DNA of 64,000 nt from Mycobacterium sp. 852013-50091_SCH5140682 (GCF_001665685.1 NZ_LZTB01000044.1:82010-146009), one strand, 5' to 3'; shown: positions 1 to 9,051, counted from the first letter of the stretch. A program made the numbers and translations. The notes: generated by a model not told the origin, from the letters alone.

Positions 1-118
1 CTCCGCCGTGCGTGTCCGGACCGCTCGGCTTTGTGCAGGTCTGCGCGTAGCCGTGAGACCGGGTTGCCCGCTCCGACCGTCATTCGGGGCGGGCATCGCG
101 TCTTCCGCCGAACGCCGA

Positions 119-150
119 CTGCCACCCCGCCAGGCCTGACGGGGTGGCAG
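119..150 (-). terminator. Strong hairpin at the 3' end of the secreted-protein gene
   Basis: An 11-bp perfect inverted repeat (arm CTGCCACCCCG at 119-129, complement at 140-150) with a 10-nt loop begins 15 nt beyond the stop codon of the leftward secreted-protein gene. No T-run follows, which is usual for mycobacterial intrinsic-like terminators. The bases left of it (1-118) hold no gene I can support. Confidence 0.6.
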
Positions 151-164
151 CCGCATCCGGTGTC

Positions 165-581
165 CTACAGCCGAATGAATGCGCTCGCCTGGGCGTCCCA
201 CACGCCCCAGGCGCCGATCTCAGGATCCCAAACCACCGGGAACCCGGTGGCCCAGTCCGGAACCGGCGGGGCCGCAGGGGTGCCCATCGGTGGGATCACC
301 GGAACCGTGACCCACGCAGGCGCCGAGGCGAACGGGATGCGGTCCTGGGGCATCGGTCCACCATGCCCAGGAGGCGGCAGATAATCCTGCCCCGGTGGCA
401 GGGGATTGCCAGGCATTCCGGCGTTCACGCCGGGGCCGGGAATGCCGGGACCTGGGACAGGAGGTATCGGCGGCATCGGGACGTGCGGATCGGCGTGGGC
501 CAGACCGGCGCCGATGCCCAATCCGGCCATGCCGAGCATGCTTGTGGTGACTGCACGCGCTGCGATTTTCTTCAAGGTCAT
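165..581 (-). CDS. Small secreted proline-rich protein
   Basis: Predicted exported protein of 138 residues with no recognised enzymatic domain. A Sec signal peptide is visible: positive residues (K4, K5, R9), a hydrophobic stretch at about 11-27 and an AHA cleavage site after residue 30. The mature chain starts DPHVPMPP and is rich in Pro, Gly and Met, ending in a Trp-containing tail around DWATGFPVVWDPEIG. The start at 581 is preferred over in-frame ATGs further upstream because AAGGAG lies about 8 nt before it and the signal peptide then begins at residue 1. It is transcribed away from the nucleotidyltransferase gene at 766. Short Pro-rich secreted proteins of this kind are common in mycobacteria; the function is unknown. 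Confidence 0.75.
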   Translation of the reverse strand: MTLKKIAARAVTTSMLGMAGLGIGAGLAHADPHVPMPPIPPVPGPGIPGPGVNAGMPGNPLPPGQDYLPPPGHGGPMPQDRIPFASAPAWVTVPVIPPMGTPAAPPVPDWATGFPVVWDPEIGAWGVWDAQASAFIRL

Positions 582-765
582 GCGTTTGAACTCCTTGCGT
601 GTGCTTCTGAATGACGGGAGCGCCGCGCCGTGTGGCACAGCGGCGATCCCTGACCCCCACACACGCCGCATACCCGGACGGCTGACTGCCAAACACCCGC
701 CAGGTGAGAGCGGCGGCAGCCAAAAACCGGTTGGGGCGACTCCACCCGGTCATTACGCTCACCAC

Positions 766-1581
766 ATGGATGGGCCGTACATCAATCCGCACAACACGCC
801 GTGGCACCGCGACATCGCCGAACGCAACACGGTTCTGCGGACGCAGGTCGGCTCCGGACTGCATGGTGTGACGGTCGACGGCACAGACGACCGCGACGAA
901 ATGGGTGTCTGCATCGAACCGCCGGACTGTGTGATCGGGCTCGCACAGTTCGAGCAGTACCAGTACCGAACCCAACCGGAAGGCGCGCGTTCGGGTGTGG
1001 GTGATCTCGATCTGACCATTTACAGCCTGCGCAAGTGGGCTCGGCTGGCTGCCGGTGGCAACCCCACCGTCCTGTTGCTGTTGTTCGTGCCACCCGAGGA
1101 AATCGTCGAGATTGCTTGGCCGGGAAGAGAACTGCAGGCTAGTCCGGAGCTGTTCCTGTCGCGCGACGCCGGGCGGCGGTTCATCGGTTATCTCGACGCC
1201 CAACGCGACCGGATGCTGGGCCTGCGCGCGCAGCGCACCAATCGCCCGGAACTGGTCGACGTATACGGGTACGACACGAAGTTCGCCTATCACGCGATAC
1301 GGCTCGGCGTACAGGGCGTCGAACTGCTCAGCACCGGTCGGATCACGCTGCCGATGCCCGAACCGACCCGGACCTGGCTGCGTGATCTACGGGTCGGCAA
1401 GGTCGACCAACCGACTGTCATCGACACCATCGCGGATCTGCGCTCGCAACTCGTCACGCTCACCGATACGGCCGATCTGCCCGAGCGGCCGGATTACACC
1501 AAGCTGAACGATTGGCTGGTCAGCGTCTACACACGGTGGTGGGATACCGACGCGGACGACAACGCTAGAGGAACTGGCTGA
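766..1581 (+). CDS. RlaP-type predicted nucleotidyltransferase (DNA polymerase beta superfamily)
   Basis: Protein of 271 residues resembling the YcgL/RlaP family (PF10127) of minimal nucleotidyltransferases. The signature is an N-terminal GSGLHG (residues 29-34) followed by DDRDE (41-45) and a downstream GDLDL (79-83), which would supply the metal-binding acidic residues of the Pol-beta fold. The C-terminal half is helical, as in the family. The substrate is not known; related proteins are linked to RNA or ligase-associated modification, but nothing in this context confirms that. The ATG at 766 is chosen because the conserved domain begins about 25 residues later and the upstream in-frame sequence is unlike protein. 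Its last 17 nt overlap the convergent GNAT gene. Confidence 0.75.
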   Translation: MDGPYINPHNTPWHRDIAERNTVLRTQVGSGLHGVTVDGTDDRDEMGVCIEPPDCVIGLAQFEQYQYRTQPEGARSGVGDLDLTIYSLRKWARLAAGGNPTVLLLLFVPPEEIVEIAWPGRELQASPELFLSRDAGRRFIGYLDAQRDRMLGLRAQRTNRPELVDVYGYDTKFAYHAIRLGVQGVELLSTGRITLPMPEPTRTWLRDLRVGKVDQPTVIDTIADLRSQLVTLTDTADLPERPDYTKLNDWLVSVYTRWWDTDADDNARGTG

Positions 1582-2038
1582 CCATCGCGATGCCAAGCGG
1601 GCCGCGGCCTTGACCCACGGATCGAAATCTCTTGCGCTCATAGAGATGTCGAGCCGGATTGCGTTGATGTACGTTCAGGCTCAGCGCCGCATACCTGCCG
1701 CTCGCACGCCGGAGCAACTCATCGAGCAGCGCGCTGCCAACGCCTGCCCCGCGGTGAGAGGGCGAAACGGCGATGGCGATCTCCGGCATGGCTTGAGCGT
1801 CAGCGTCACGCACGAGCGGTGGCTCGTGCTGGAAAGCCCACACCGCGCCGATGTCGATACCCGCCGAATCCACGGCGAGTATCACGATGCTGTCGCCAGC
1901 AGGTAGGAGCTCTCGAACATCGTTGTCATCGGGATCTGGTAGTGGCCAGTCCTCGATGACACAAGCATGTCGAGCCATCTCGATCACGAATGCCGCGTCG
2001 GCTGCGGTTGACGATCGAAGACGACAATCCCCGGGCAC
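1565..2038 (-). CDS. GNAT family N-acetyltransferase
   Basis: Single-domain GNAT protein of 157 residues. The acetyl-CoA pyrophosphate-binding motif A is visible as VSPSHRGAGVGSALL (about 91-105), followed by the motif B pattern NVHQRNPARHLYERKRF (122-138), in which the Asn and Tyr typical of the family are conserved. The acceptor substrate cannot be deduced. The gene is convergent with, and overlaps by 17 nt, the nucleotidyltransferase gene. It lies upstream of, and co-oriented with, the secreted small protein whose end is at 2128. Confidence 0.82.
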   Translation of the reverse strand: MPGDCRLRSSTAADAAFVIEMARHACVIEDWPLPDPDDNDVRELLPAGDSIVILAVDSAGIDIGAVWAFQHEPPLVRDADAQAMPEIAIAVSPSHRGAGVGSALLDELLRRASGRYAALSLNVHQRNPARHLYERKRFRSVGQGRGPLGIAMVSQFL

Positions 2039-2101
2039 CTTGTTCTCCGTGTGGCTGAGCGCTCTTTGCGTGTCTTCGTCCTATGACACCACCAAGCCGC
2101 T

Positions 2102-2131
2102 CTGAGCCGGCGTCGGCGCGCGCTGGCTCAG
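2102..2131 (-). terminator. Hairpin over the stop codon of the small secreted gene
   Basis: Arms CTGAGCC (2102-2108) and GGCTCAG (2125-2131) form a perfect 7-bp outer stem around a GC-rich loop that can pair further (GGCG with CGC). It spans the stop codon of the leftward gene ending at 2128, consistent with a transcription terminator. Confidence 0.4.
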
Positions 2132-2358
2132 TGGTGGAAAAGCAGGACGCCGTACGCCCCGCCGAAGGGCTGCTGCAGTTGAGCGGCTTCTTGGGCGGCG
2201 TCGCCCGGCGTGGCGGTGATCTCGGTGTTGCCCGGATTCTGGTCGATTGACGCGCCGGTCGGCAGGGTGCTGGCAGAGGCGATCGGCGCGGCGGCGATGG
2301 CGACGGCGGCCACACCCATGGCGACCAGTGGAACGATACGAGCAGTGGTGATGTGCAT
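2128..2358 (-). CDS. Very small secreted protein (76 residues)
   Basis: An N-terminal signal peptide covers about residues 1-29 (R7, then a hydrophobic Ala/Val/Ile run, ending ASA before STLPTG). The mature peptide is only about 46 residues, neutral to acidic, with a PFGGAYGVLLFHH tail. A purine-rich GAGAGAAG sits just upstream of the ATG. No domain is recognised. Short exported proteins of this form are frequent and poorly studied in mycobacteria. The promoter must lie in the 460-nt space shared with the divergent helD-like gene. Confidence 0.65.
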   Translation of the reverse strand: MHITTARIVPLVAMGVAAVAIAAAPIASASTLPTGASIDQNPGNTEITATPGDAAQEAAQLQQPFGGAYGVLLFHH

Positions 2359-2818
2359 GGTCTTCTCTCAATCTCTGCTGTTGTTCTGATGCCGAACTCG
2401 GCACCTATCAGAGTCGTCTCGAGGGGCCCCGATGTCGTCAGCGCTGGCACCCAACCCGGTCTTCCAGCTAGCCGGAAGAGCTGCGGATAAGCTGGTGCTG
2501 GCGACGGCATCACGTGGCGACCCGAAAAGTGTTGTGCGCCATCAATACTGTCCATTGGCGAGAGATCAGACCGCTGGTGGCGCGTGGCAGCAGACCCTGG
2601 AATGGCCGTAGAATGGATCGGCCGGCCGAGCGGTACGGCGGCGATCACGTCAGAGATACGGAGCGACCAATGTGCGCGCCTTTCCCTTTCCACTCTATAG
2701 CGCATAGGGGGGCTTGCGGCAAGGCCGGGGGTATGGCGCAAAATCGCTGGCCTGAACCAGAACTCGGCGGGAATGCGGCACCGGTGTGCCGTGAGGTGTA
2801 AGAGCGAAAAGCGAGAGT
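2359..2818. other. Divergent intergenic region carrying the helD promoter
   Basis: No gene is supported here. It contains the leader of the small secreted gene on the left, and the rifamycin-associated-element-like motif (2709-2727) and leader of the helD-like gene on the right. The helD ATG is preceded by only a weak purine stretch (GCGAGAG). Confidence 0.6.
2709..2727 (+). promoter_or_regulatory. Rifamycin-associated element (RAE)-like motif upstream of the HelD/HelR gene
   Basis: The sequence GGGGCTTGCGGCAAGGCCG is an imperfect inverted repeat (GGCTTGC / GCAAGGCC). It agrees with the 19-bp rifamycin-associated element as I remember it from actinomycete rifamycin-inactivating genes and mycobacterial helR. 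It lies 92 nt before the helD ATG. If functional it would make the gene inducible by rifamycins. The motif was matched from memory, not by a search. Confidence 0.7.
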
Positions 2819-5041
2819 ATGTCAGAGTACGAAGACGAATTGCGGTCCGAGCGCGAGTACGTAGCCGGGCTGTACGCACGCCTCGACAGGGAGCGGGCCG
2901 AGGCCAACCGTCGCTATAAGGCGGCGTTGAGCAGCCCCGTCGACCCTCAGAACGGCAGCACGCTGGTCGAACGCGACGCCGAGGTGCGCGCGATGGCCCG
3001 GGAGATGCAGCGGTTGGATGTTGCTGACTACGGTCTGTGCTTCGGTCGGCTGGAGACTCTGGACGACGAACACCTGTACATCGGCCGCCTGGGCCTGCTG
3101 GACAGCGAGAACGACTACGAACCGTTGTTGCTCGACTGGCGGGCGCCGCTGGCTCGCGCGTTCTATGTCGCGACCGCGGCGAGCCCGGAAGGGATGCGGA
3201 GACGTCGTCAGTTCCACACCCGTGGTCGGCGGGTGATCGACTTCACGGACGAGACCCTGGGCCGCCCCACCGGCGCGGAACTCGGCGAGGAACTCGACGG
3301 CCCTGGCGATGCCGCCCTGTTGGCCGCGGTCAACGCGCCGCGCGGGGAGGGCATGCGCGACATCGTCGCGACGATCCAGGCCGAGCAGGACGAGATCATC
3401 CGGTTCGAGCACTCCGGCGTGCTCGTCATCGAGGGTGGCCCGGGCACCGGCAAAACGGTGGTCGCTCTGCACCGGGTTGCCTATCTGCTGTACACGCAAC
3501 GTAAGCAGATGGAACGCCACGGTGTCCTCGTGGTGGGCCCGAGTTCGGAATTCCTCAATCACATCGGGCGCGTGCTGCCGTCGCTGGGAGAGTCACAGGC
3601 GGTGTTCATGACCACCGGTGATTTCGTTCCTGGCCTCAGTGTGAGTGCCGAGGACACCGACGACGCCGCGCGGTTCAAGGGATCCTTGAAGATGCTCGAC
3701 GTCTTGGCGGCTGCCGTGGCGGATCGTCAGGAACTGCCGGACGAGCCGATTCCCATCGACCTTTCGGACGTCACGGTTCGGATCGACGCCGCGACCGCGG
3801 AGTGGGCCCGGGAAGAGGCGCGCAAGACCGGCCTGCCGCACAACGAGGCCCGCGCCGAGTTCATCGACGTCGTCACCTATGTGGTCACCGAACGTGCCGT
3901 CGCCCGCATCGGGAAGGGCTGGTTGACGCGCGACGACAAGCACGCGTGGGCCCAGATGCGTGCCGACGTGGTGAACGAACTCGAGGATCACGAGCAGTTC
4001 ACCGCCGCACTCAACAGGCTCTGGCCGATCCTGACCCCCGAAGATGTTCTGGCGCAGCTCTATACGTCACGTGAGCGGTTGAGCGCGGCAGGCGCCGACG
4101 ACGCGTTGTACCGCACCGACGGCGAGGCCTGGACGGTGTCCGACGTGCCGTTGCTCGATGAACTGGTCGATCTGCTGGGCCGCGACAAGGCAGCCGACGA
4201 AGCGGCCGAGCGGCAGCGCAAGGAGGAGGCCGCCTACGCGGCCGGAGTGCTCGATTTGATGGTCGACCGCGAGGACCTGATGGACGACGAGGATCACCTG
4301 CTGGCCGCGGACCTCCTCGACGCCGAGCAACTGGCGGAGCGATTCCAAGAGCAGGACGGCCGTGAGCTCGCTGAACGTGCAGCCGCGGACAGGGATTGGA
4401 CATACGGGCATGTGGTGGTCGACGAGGCGCAGGAACTGTCTGAGATGGACTGGCGGCTGCTGATGCGGCGTTGCCCGCGGCGGTCGTTCACGATCGTGGG
4501 CGATCTCGCGCAGCGTCGGTCGGCCGCAGGGGCGACATCGTGGGGGTCGGTGCTGGAACCGTATGTGCCGTCAGAAGCCAAGGGCGCGAACCGCGCCGGC
4601 CGGTGGGTGTATCGGCCGCTGACGGTGAACTACCGCACACCCGCGGAGATCATGGAGGTCGCGGCCGCGCTGCTGGCCGAGTTCGCGCCGGGCGTCCAAC
4701 CGCCCGAGTCGGTGCGCGCGTGCGGGGTCAAGCCATGGGCCCGCAAAGTCACTGACGATGAATTGAGTACTGCCATCGAGGAATTCGTCCAGGAGGAAGC
4801 CTCACGCGAGGGCACGAGTGTGGTCATCGGACCGGCGGGGATGCCAGGCACCGTGCCACCTGCCGCCACCAAGGGACTGGAGTTCGATGCGGTGCTCGTG
4901 GTGGAGCCGCAGCAGATCCTGGCCGACGGGCCGCGGGGTGCGGCCGAACTCTACGTCGCCCTCACCCGCGCCACCCAGCGGCTCGGTGTCCTGCACCGCG
5001 ATCCGTTGCCGCCGGCGCTGGCCGGGCTCGACGAACGCTAG
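2819..5041 (+). CDS. helR: HelD/HelR RNA polymerase recycling ATPase
   Basis: Protein of 740 residues, the usual size of actinobacterial class II HelD, a superfamily-1 helicase-like motor that enters the RNA polymerase channels, clears stalled complexes and, in HelR members, displaces rifampicin. An N-terminal coiled coil (about 1-60, rich in E, R and A) is followed by the Walker A motif GGPGTGKT (206-213). A long acidic insert follows (about 400-510, the part that reaches the active site in known structures), then Walker B with DEAQE (about 533-537), NYRT (about 604) and a motif VI-like YVALTRATQRL near the C terminus. UvrD-like core motifs appear intact. It is convergent with the LLM gene and overlaps it by 4 nt. 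The RAE-like motif upstream supports the HelR assignment. Confidence 0.9.
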   Translation: MSEYEDELRSEREYVAGLYARLDRERAEANRRYKAALSSPVDPQNGSTLVERDAEVRAMAREMQRLDVADYGLCFGRLETLDDEHLYIGRLGLLDSENDYEPLLLDWRAPLARAFYVATAASPEGMRRRRQFHTRGRRVIDFTDETLGRPTGAELGEELDGPGDAALLAAVNAPRGEGMRDIVATIQAEQDEIIRFEHSGVLVIEGGPGTGKTVVALHRVAYLLYTQRKQMERHGVLVVGPSSEFLNHIGRVLPSLGESQAVFMTTGDFVPGLSVSAEDTDDAARFKGSLKMLDVLAAAVADRQELPDEPIPIDLSDVTVRIDAATAEWAREEARKTGLPHNEARAEFIDVVTYVVTERAVARIGKGWLTRDDKHAWAQMRADVVNELEDHEQFTAALNRLWPILTPEDVLAQLYTSRERLSAAGADDALYRTDGEAWTVSDVPLLDELVDLLGRDKAADEAAERQRKEEAAYAAGVLDLMVDREDLMDDEDHLLAADLLDAEQLAERFQEQDGRELAERAAADRDWTYGHVVVDEAQELSEMDWRLLMRRCPRRSFTIVGDLAQRRSAAGATSWGSVLEPYVPSEAKGANRAGRWVYRPLTVNYRTPAEIMEVAAALLAEFAPGVQPPESVRACGVKPWARKVTDDELSTAIEEFVQEEASREGTSVVIGPAGMPGTVPPAATKGLEFDAVLVVEPQQILADGPRGAAELYVALTRATQRLGVLHRDPLPPALAGLDER

Positions 5042-6420
5042 CCGGTGACCGCGGTCGGGTGCTGCGCGCCGGACGGATCGGGGACGTCGAGGCCCAAGTG
5101 CTCGCGCAAGGTCGTGCCGTCGTAATCGGCGCGGAACACGCCGCGTTCTTGCAGCAGCGGCACCACCCGGTCGACGAATGGATCGAGACCGCCCGGCGTG
5201 ACGTGCGGTACGAGGATGAAACCGTCACTGGCATCGGCCTGGACCAGATGATTGATGGATTCGGCGATGGTAGCGGCCGATCCGATGAAGTTCTGCCTGC
5301 CGGTCACCTCGATGATGAGTTCGCGGCTGTTCAGTCCCTCGGCCTCGGCCTTGGCTCGCCATTCGTTGGCGGTGGCGATGGGGTCGCGGTGCATCCGGAC
5401 GCTGGCGCGGCCGCGGGCGATGGTGTTCTCGCCGACGATGGGGTCGACAGTGGGGAGCGGACCGTCGGGGTCGTGGTCGGAAAGGTCGCGGTTCCACAGT
5501 TGTTCGAGGAATTTGATCGCGGTCTGCGGTGACACCTGGGCCAGCCGCACTTCATGAGCGAGCTCGGCGGCTTCGGCGTCGGTGTCACCGAGCACGAACG
5601 TCGCGGCGGGCAGGATCAGCAGTTGGTCGTGGCCGCGGCCGTATTTGGCGAGCCGGCCCTTGACATCGGCGAAGAATTTCTGGCCTTCTTCCAGAGTCCC
5701 GTGGCGGGAGAAGATCGCGTCGGCCGCTGCGGCGGCGAACTCGCGCCCGCGATCGGAGTCACCGGCCTGGAAGATCACGGGCCTGCCTTGCGGGCTGCGT
5801 GGGACGTTGAAGCGGCCGCTGATGTCGAAATGACTGTCGCGATAGGAGAATTCACCGGCACGCGCATCGGACAGGAACCGCCCGTTCGCCTTGTCGGCGA
5901 CGATCTCGTCACCGCGCCATGAGTCGAACAGCGTGTGCGCGGCCTCCAGAAAACTCTCGGCTCGCTCGTATCGCTGATCTTCTGGCAGGAAGCCGCCGCG
6001 GCGGAAGTTCTCTCCGGTAAAGGCATCCCACGATGTCACCACGTTCCATGCCGCGCGCCCGTCCGAAAGCTGGTCCAACGAGGCGAATTGCCGTGCCACC
6101 TCGTACGGTTCGTTGAACGTCGAGTTGATCGTGCCCGTCAGGCCCAGCCGGTCGGTGACCGCGGCGAGGGCCGCCAGCACAGTGAACGTGTCGGGCCGGC
6201 CGACGACGTCGAGGTCATAGATCTGGCCGCCCTGCTCGCGCAGGCGCAATCCCTCGGCGAGAAACAGGAAGTCGAACTTGCCCCGCTCGGCAGTCCGGGC
6301 GAAGCGCACGAACGAATCGAACTCGATGTGGCTGCCCGATGCGGGATCGCTCCACACGGTGGTGTTGTTGACGCCCGGGAAGTGTGCGGCGAGGTGAATC
6401 TGCTTGATGGGCTTGCTCAT
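5038..6420 (-). CDS. NtaA/SnaA/DszA-family flavin-dependent monooxygenase
   Basis: FMNH2-dependent luciferase-like (LLM) monooxygenase of 460 residues. The opening KQIHLAAHFPGVNNTTVW and the segment GRAAWNVVTSWD are typical of the NtaA/SnaA/DszA group, which oxidises nitrilotriacetate, pristinamycin precursors or organosulfur compounds with reduced flavin from a partner reductase. The start at 6420 is chosen because family homology begins there. The gene follows the second LLM gene with a 19-nt gap, so the two are probably co-transcribed. No flavin reductase is adjacent. Substrate unknown. Confidence 0.85.
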   Translation of the reverse strand: MSKPIKQIHLAAHFPGVNNTTVWSDPASGSHIEFDSFVRFARTAERGKFDFLFLAEGLRLREQGGQIYDLDVVGRPDTFTVLAALAAVTDRLGLTGTINSTFNEPYEVARQFASLDQLSDGRAAWNVVTSWDAFTGENFRRGGFLPEDQRYERAESFLEAAHTLFDSWRGDEIVADKANGRFLSDARAGEFSYRDSHFDISGRFNVPRSPQGRPVIFQAGDSDRGREFAAAAADAIFSRHGTLEEGQKFFADVKGRLAKYGRGHDQLLILPAATFVLGDTDAEAAELAHEVRLAQVSPQTAIKFLEQLWNRDLSDHDPDGPLPTVDPIVGENTIARGRASVRMHRDPIATANEWRAKAEAEGLNSRELIIEVTGRQNFIGSAATIAESINHLVQADASDGFILVPHVTPGGLDPFVDRVVPLLQERGVFRADYDGTTLREHLGLDVPDPSGAQHPTAVTG

Positions 6421-6439
6421 ACGGGGTCCTTGTCGGATT

Positions 6440-7597
6440 TCACGCGGTGGCGTACCGGTTGATGGGGCGGTCGAGGCCGAGCAGGCCGCGCAGCGTGGCG
6501 GCCTCATAGCGGTCACGGAACAACCCGCGCCGCTGCAGCTCGGGCACCAGCGCGCGGGTGATCTGTTGCAGATCGTGCGGCACGGTAGCCGGACGCAGCC
6601 GAAAACCCGCGGCGCCCGCGGCGTGCCACTCCTGGATCAGATCTGCCAGCCCCGTTGGTGTTCCGGTGAAAATCTCTGCATCACTGACGTATTCACTGCC
6701 GGCCAGCTCGTCCAACCGTGCACGGCGGGACCGTGCGGCGTCGGCATCGTCGTCGAGGAACACCACCAGATCGGCAAATACCCGCACCGGCGCGGCGCCA
6801 CGTCCCCGTCGCGCGGCGATCCCCGCGGCCAGATCGGTGACCTCGGCAGCACCATGCGGGGTGACGAAGCCGATGTCGGTGCTCGACGCGATCAGCGCGT
6901 AGGCGGGGTCGACGTGTCCCAGCGCGGCCACGATCGGCTGCCCCTGTGGCGGGCGCGGCGTGATCGAGGGACCTTTCACGGAAAACTGGGTGCCGCTGAA
7001 GTCGATGTAGTGCAACTTGTTCCGGTCGATGAAGCGTCCGGTGGCCACATCGCGAATCTCGGCATCGTCTTCCCAGCTGTCCCACAGCCTGCGCACCACC
7101 TCGACGTATTCGGTGGCCTCATCGAAGAGTTCATCGACGAGTCCGGCTGATCTCGCTGGCAGCCGGCGCCGTCCGAAGTGCGCGGCGATGTCGGGGCGTG
7201 GGGACACCTGAACCCGTACGCCCGCCCGGCCGGAGCTCACGTAATCGAGTGTGGCGATCGCCTTCGACGCGTGGAACGGTTCGGTGTGTGTGGTGATGAC
7301 GGTGGGAACCAGCCCGATCTGCTTGGTGTGCGGTGCCACCCGGGCCGCGATCAGCACAGCGTCGAGCCGGCCGCGCACCCGATCGGTGCGTTCGTCGGGA
7401 CGCCCCGGATGGTCGGACTGCAGCCCGAGCGAGTCCTCGATGGTGACGAAGTCCAGCAACGCCGACTCGGCTTCGGTCACCAGGTCGGTCCAGTATTGCG
7501 CCGTGAGCAGCTCGGTGGGGCGGGCGTCGGGCTCACGCCACGACGCCGGGTGCCATCCGGTCCCGTCGAGTGCGACGGCGATGTGGGGTGCGGCCAC
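6440..7597 (-). CDS. LLM-class flavin-dependent oxidoreductase
   Basis: Luciferase-like TIM-barrel protein of 385 residues: N-terminal strand HIAVALDG, FVTIEDSLG, then the segment ATLDYVSSGRAGVRVQVSP where flavin-binding residues lie in the family, and a C-terminal region with a TPTGLADLIQEW helix like other alkane-sulfonate or nitrilotriacetate monooxygenase relatives. First gene of a two-gene leftward operon with the NtaA-like gene. Pairs of this kind often act on sulfur- or nitrogen-containing xenobiotics, but nothing here fixes the substrate. Confidence 0.82.
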   Translation of the reverse strand: MAAPHIAVALDGTGWHPASWREPDARPTELLTAQYWTDLVTEAESALLDFVTIEDSLGLQSDHPGRPDERTDRVRGRLDAVLIAARVAPHTKQIGLVPTVITTHTEPFHASKAIATLDYVSSGRAGVRVQVSPRPDIAAHFGRRRLPARSAGLVDELFDEATEYVEVVRRLWDSWEDDAEIRDVATGRFIDRNKLHYIDFSGTQFSVKGPSITPRPPQGQPIVAALGHVDPAYALIASSTDIGFVTPHGAAEVTDLAAGIAARRGRGAAPVRVFADLVVFLDDDADAARSRRARLDELAGSEYVSDAEIFTGTPTGLADLIQEWHAAGAAGFRLRPATVPHDLQQITRALVPELQRRGLFRDRYEAATLRGLLGLDRPINRYATA

Positions 7598-7822
7598 GGA
7601 TGGTCCTCACTTTCGGTCGCGGTCTCTGACGCCAACGCGGCCGGGCAGATCGATAATCCCCGCCCGCGGCCTCCGCGAGTGTCCAACCGGTCGTGACCTG
7701 GCCTCCAGGGATCGGCGCACGGTGATGCGAAGTCGTTCGATCAACCTGTCCAGTTCACACGCGGCGAGGGGGGTGCTGGGGTGCACGACGGGGTTTGATT
7801 CGCTGGGCTAATTGCTTCCCGC
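7598..7822. other. Intergenic stretch where the 3' half of a P-loop gene is missing
   Basis: This 225-nt segment follows the abrupt end of the truncated P-loop gene and precedes the LLM operon. I looked for the missing C-terminal part of that protein in all frames and found nothing recognisable. It presumably holds the LLM operon promoter and the deletion junction. Confidence 0.4.
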
Positions 7823-8056
7823 TCATCTCGTTGCTGGATGCGAGGTGTCGTTCCAGTAGCCGAGTGTCCGATAGTTCGCCCACATGGCTGCGAGGTTGCG
7901 TTCGGCGAGGGCGTGCTCCTGCGATGGGGTCGGGTGGGCCATGTCGAGGAAGTCACCGTCTATGAGGCAATGAGGGATGTCGGTGGCGCTCAGCTGTGCG
8001 TGCATTTCGAAGCCGACGCTGGTCTTCCCGGTACCGGACCGTCCGCCGATGCACAT
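7823..8056 (-). pseudogene. 3'-truncated small P-loop (kinase-like) NTPase
   Basis: Seventy-seven codons encode the N-terminal half of a small AAA/kinase-like protein. Walker A GGRSGTGKTSVGFE lies at residues 4-17, followed by LIDGDFLD, where a substrate-binding Asp is expected, and AERNLAAMWANYRTLGY. Family members known to me run to about 170 residues with a second half holding the lid and nucleotide-binding helices. Here the reading frame stops 7 residues after LGY in unrelated sequence. The ATG at 8056 has AGAGGAG 6 nt upstream. The intact start and Shine-Dalgarno with a lost C terminus indicate a deletion or insertion junction near 7840. Confidence 0.6.
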
Positions 8057-8246
8057 CCGGACTCCTCTTGCTCCGCCAACCCTTGCGTTCGTCTCGCGGG
8101 GCTGAAAGGCCTTGGTGTCCTGCGGTTTCACCGCAGACCGCCATCAAGCTGAATAGCACGGAACTGACGTGGCACCATTCTGAATGGCCGTTGTGGGTAA
8201 CGATATTCGCTGGACAGTTCGCTGAAATCTTGGTTTGGTTGCCGCC

Positions 8247-8951
8247 GTGTCCATCGAGCCTGCTGCATTGGACCTGCTTGCCAGCGAGATCGAGGTTGTC
8301 TGGGGATCCGACAGCGTCGGCGCAGAACCTATCCCTCCGGTTGTGATTGTCCAGGCCGACGGCAGTTGGCGTCTCCATGTCGCGCCAACTCTTCCGGCCA
8401 GTAGCACACAAGCGGTCCGTGCAGTGGCTGCGGAGCTGTCCGACTGCACGGCAGCATCGCTGTTGGACGGGCTACATTCGGTGCTGGCGCCGGTGCTCGG
8501 CCCGCTCCGCCGCGAAGTCACGGTGAGCTACGACTGTTCCCGGCCAGCCCGTATCGTTGTGCCGGGGGTTCATGTGATGACCACCGCTGATACTGATGCC
8601 TGCCGGTTGCGGATCGCGTCGGACTGGGGTGCGCAATCCGACTGGGAACGACTGTTGGACAGCGAGTTTCCCTGGGCTGCGGCGACTGACGGCGATCAGG
8701 TCTTGGGGATCTGTGAAACCGCGCGATGGTCGCCACACGGTACGGAGGCGGGTGTGTGGACGTTGCCCGCTGCGCGTGGTCATGGCCTGGCAGCCGCGTT
8801 GGTCGGCGCCTGGGCATCGCAATGCGTGGGGCGGGTTCCTCGCCTGTACTACAGCACTTCCGCGGACAACTTGTCCTCGCAACGTGTAGCTGAACGTCTG
8901 GGGCTACCCCGCATCGGGAAACTTAGGTTTCTCACTGCTGAAAGCAGTTGA
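8247..8951 (+). CDS. GNAT-fold acetyltransferase with an N-terminal extension
   Basis: Protein of about 234 residues whose last 90 residues form a GNAT domain: GVWTLPAARGHGLAAALVGAWA (acetyl-CoA loop R/G-x-G) followed by LYYSTSADNLSSQRVAERLGL, the Asn/Arg motif B typical of the family. The N-terminal half is a less conserved domain. A GTG at 8247 is taken as start; a TTG at 8235 is an alternative. It is divergent from the truncated P-loop gene. Substrate unknown. Confidence 0.72.
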   Translation: MSIEPAALDLLASEIEVVWGSDSVGAEPIPPVVIVQADGSWRLHVAPTLPASSTQAVRAVAAELSDCTAASLLDGLHSVLAPVLGPLRREVTVSYDCSRPARIVVPGVHVMTTADTDACRLRIASDWGAQSDWERLLDSEFPWAAATDGDQVLGICETARWSPHGTEAGVWTLPAARGHGLAAALVGAWASQCVGRVPRLYYSTSADNLSSQRVAERLGLPRIGKLRFLTAESS

Positions 8952-9051
8952 GCGAGCTAAGCACCGATAGCCGCGATCGTTCATCGTCTGGCAGTGCTGA
9001 CTGACCGCTAGGGCCAAGGAATCGATGTCATCGAGGATGCTCTGGGCTAGC

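Noticed and set aside
220..1293. Long leftward frame opposite the RlaP-type gene
   Set aside because: It covers the true gene in antisense and has Arg/His-rich shadow composition.
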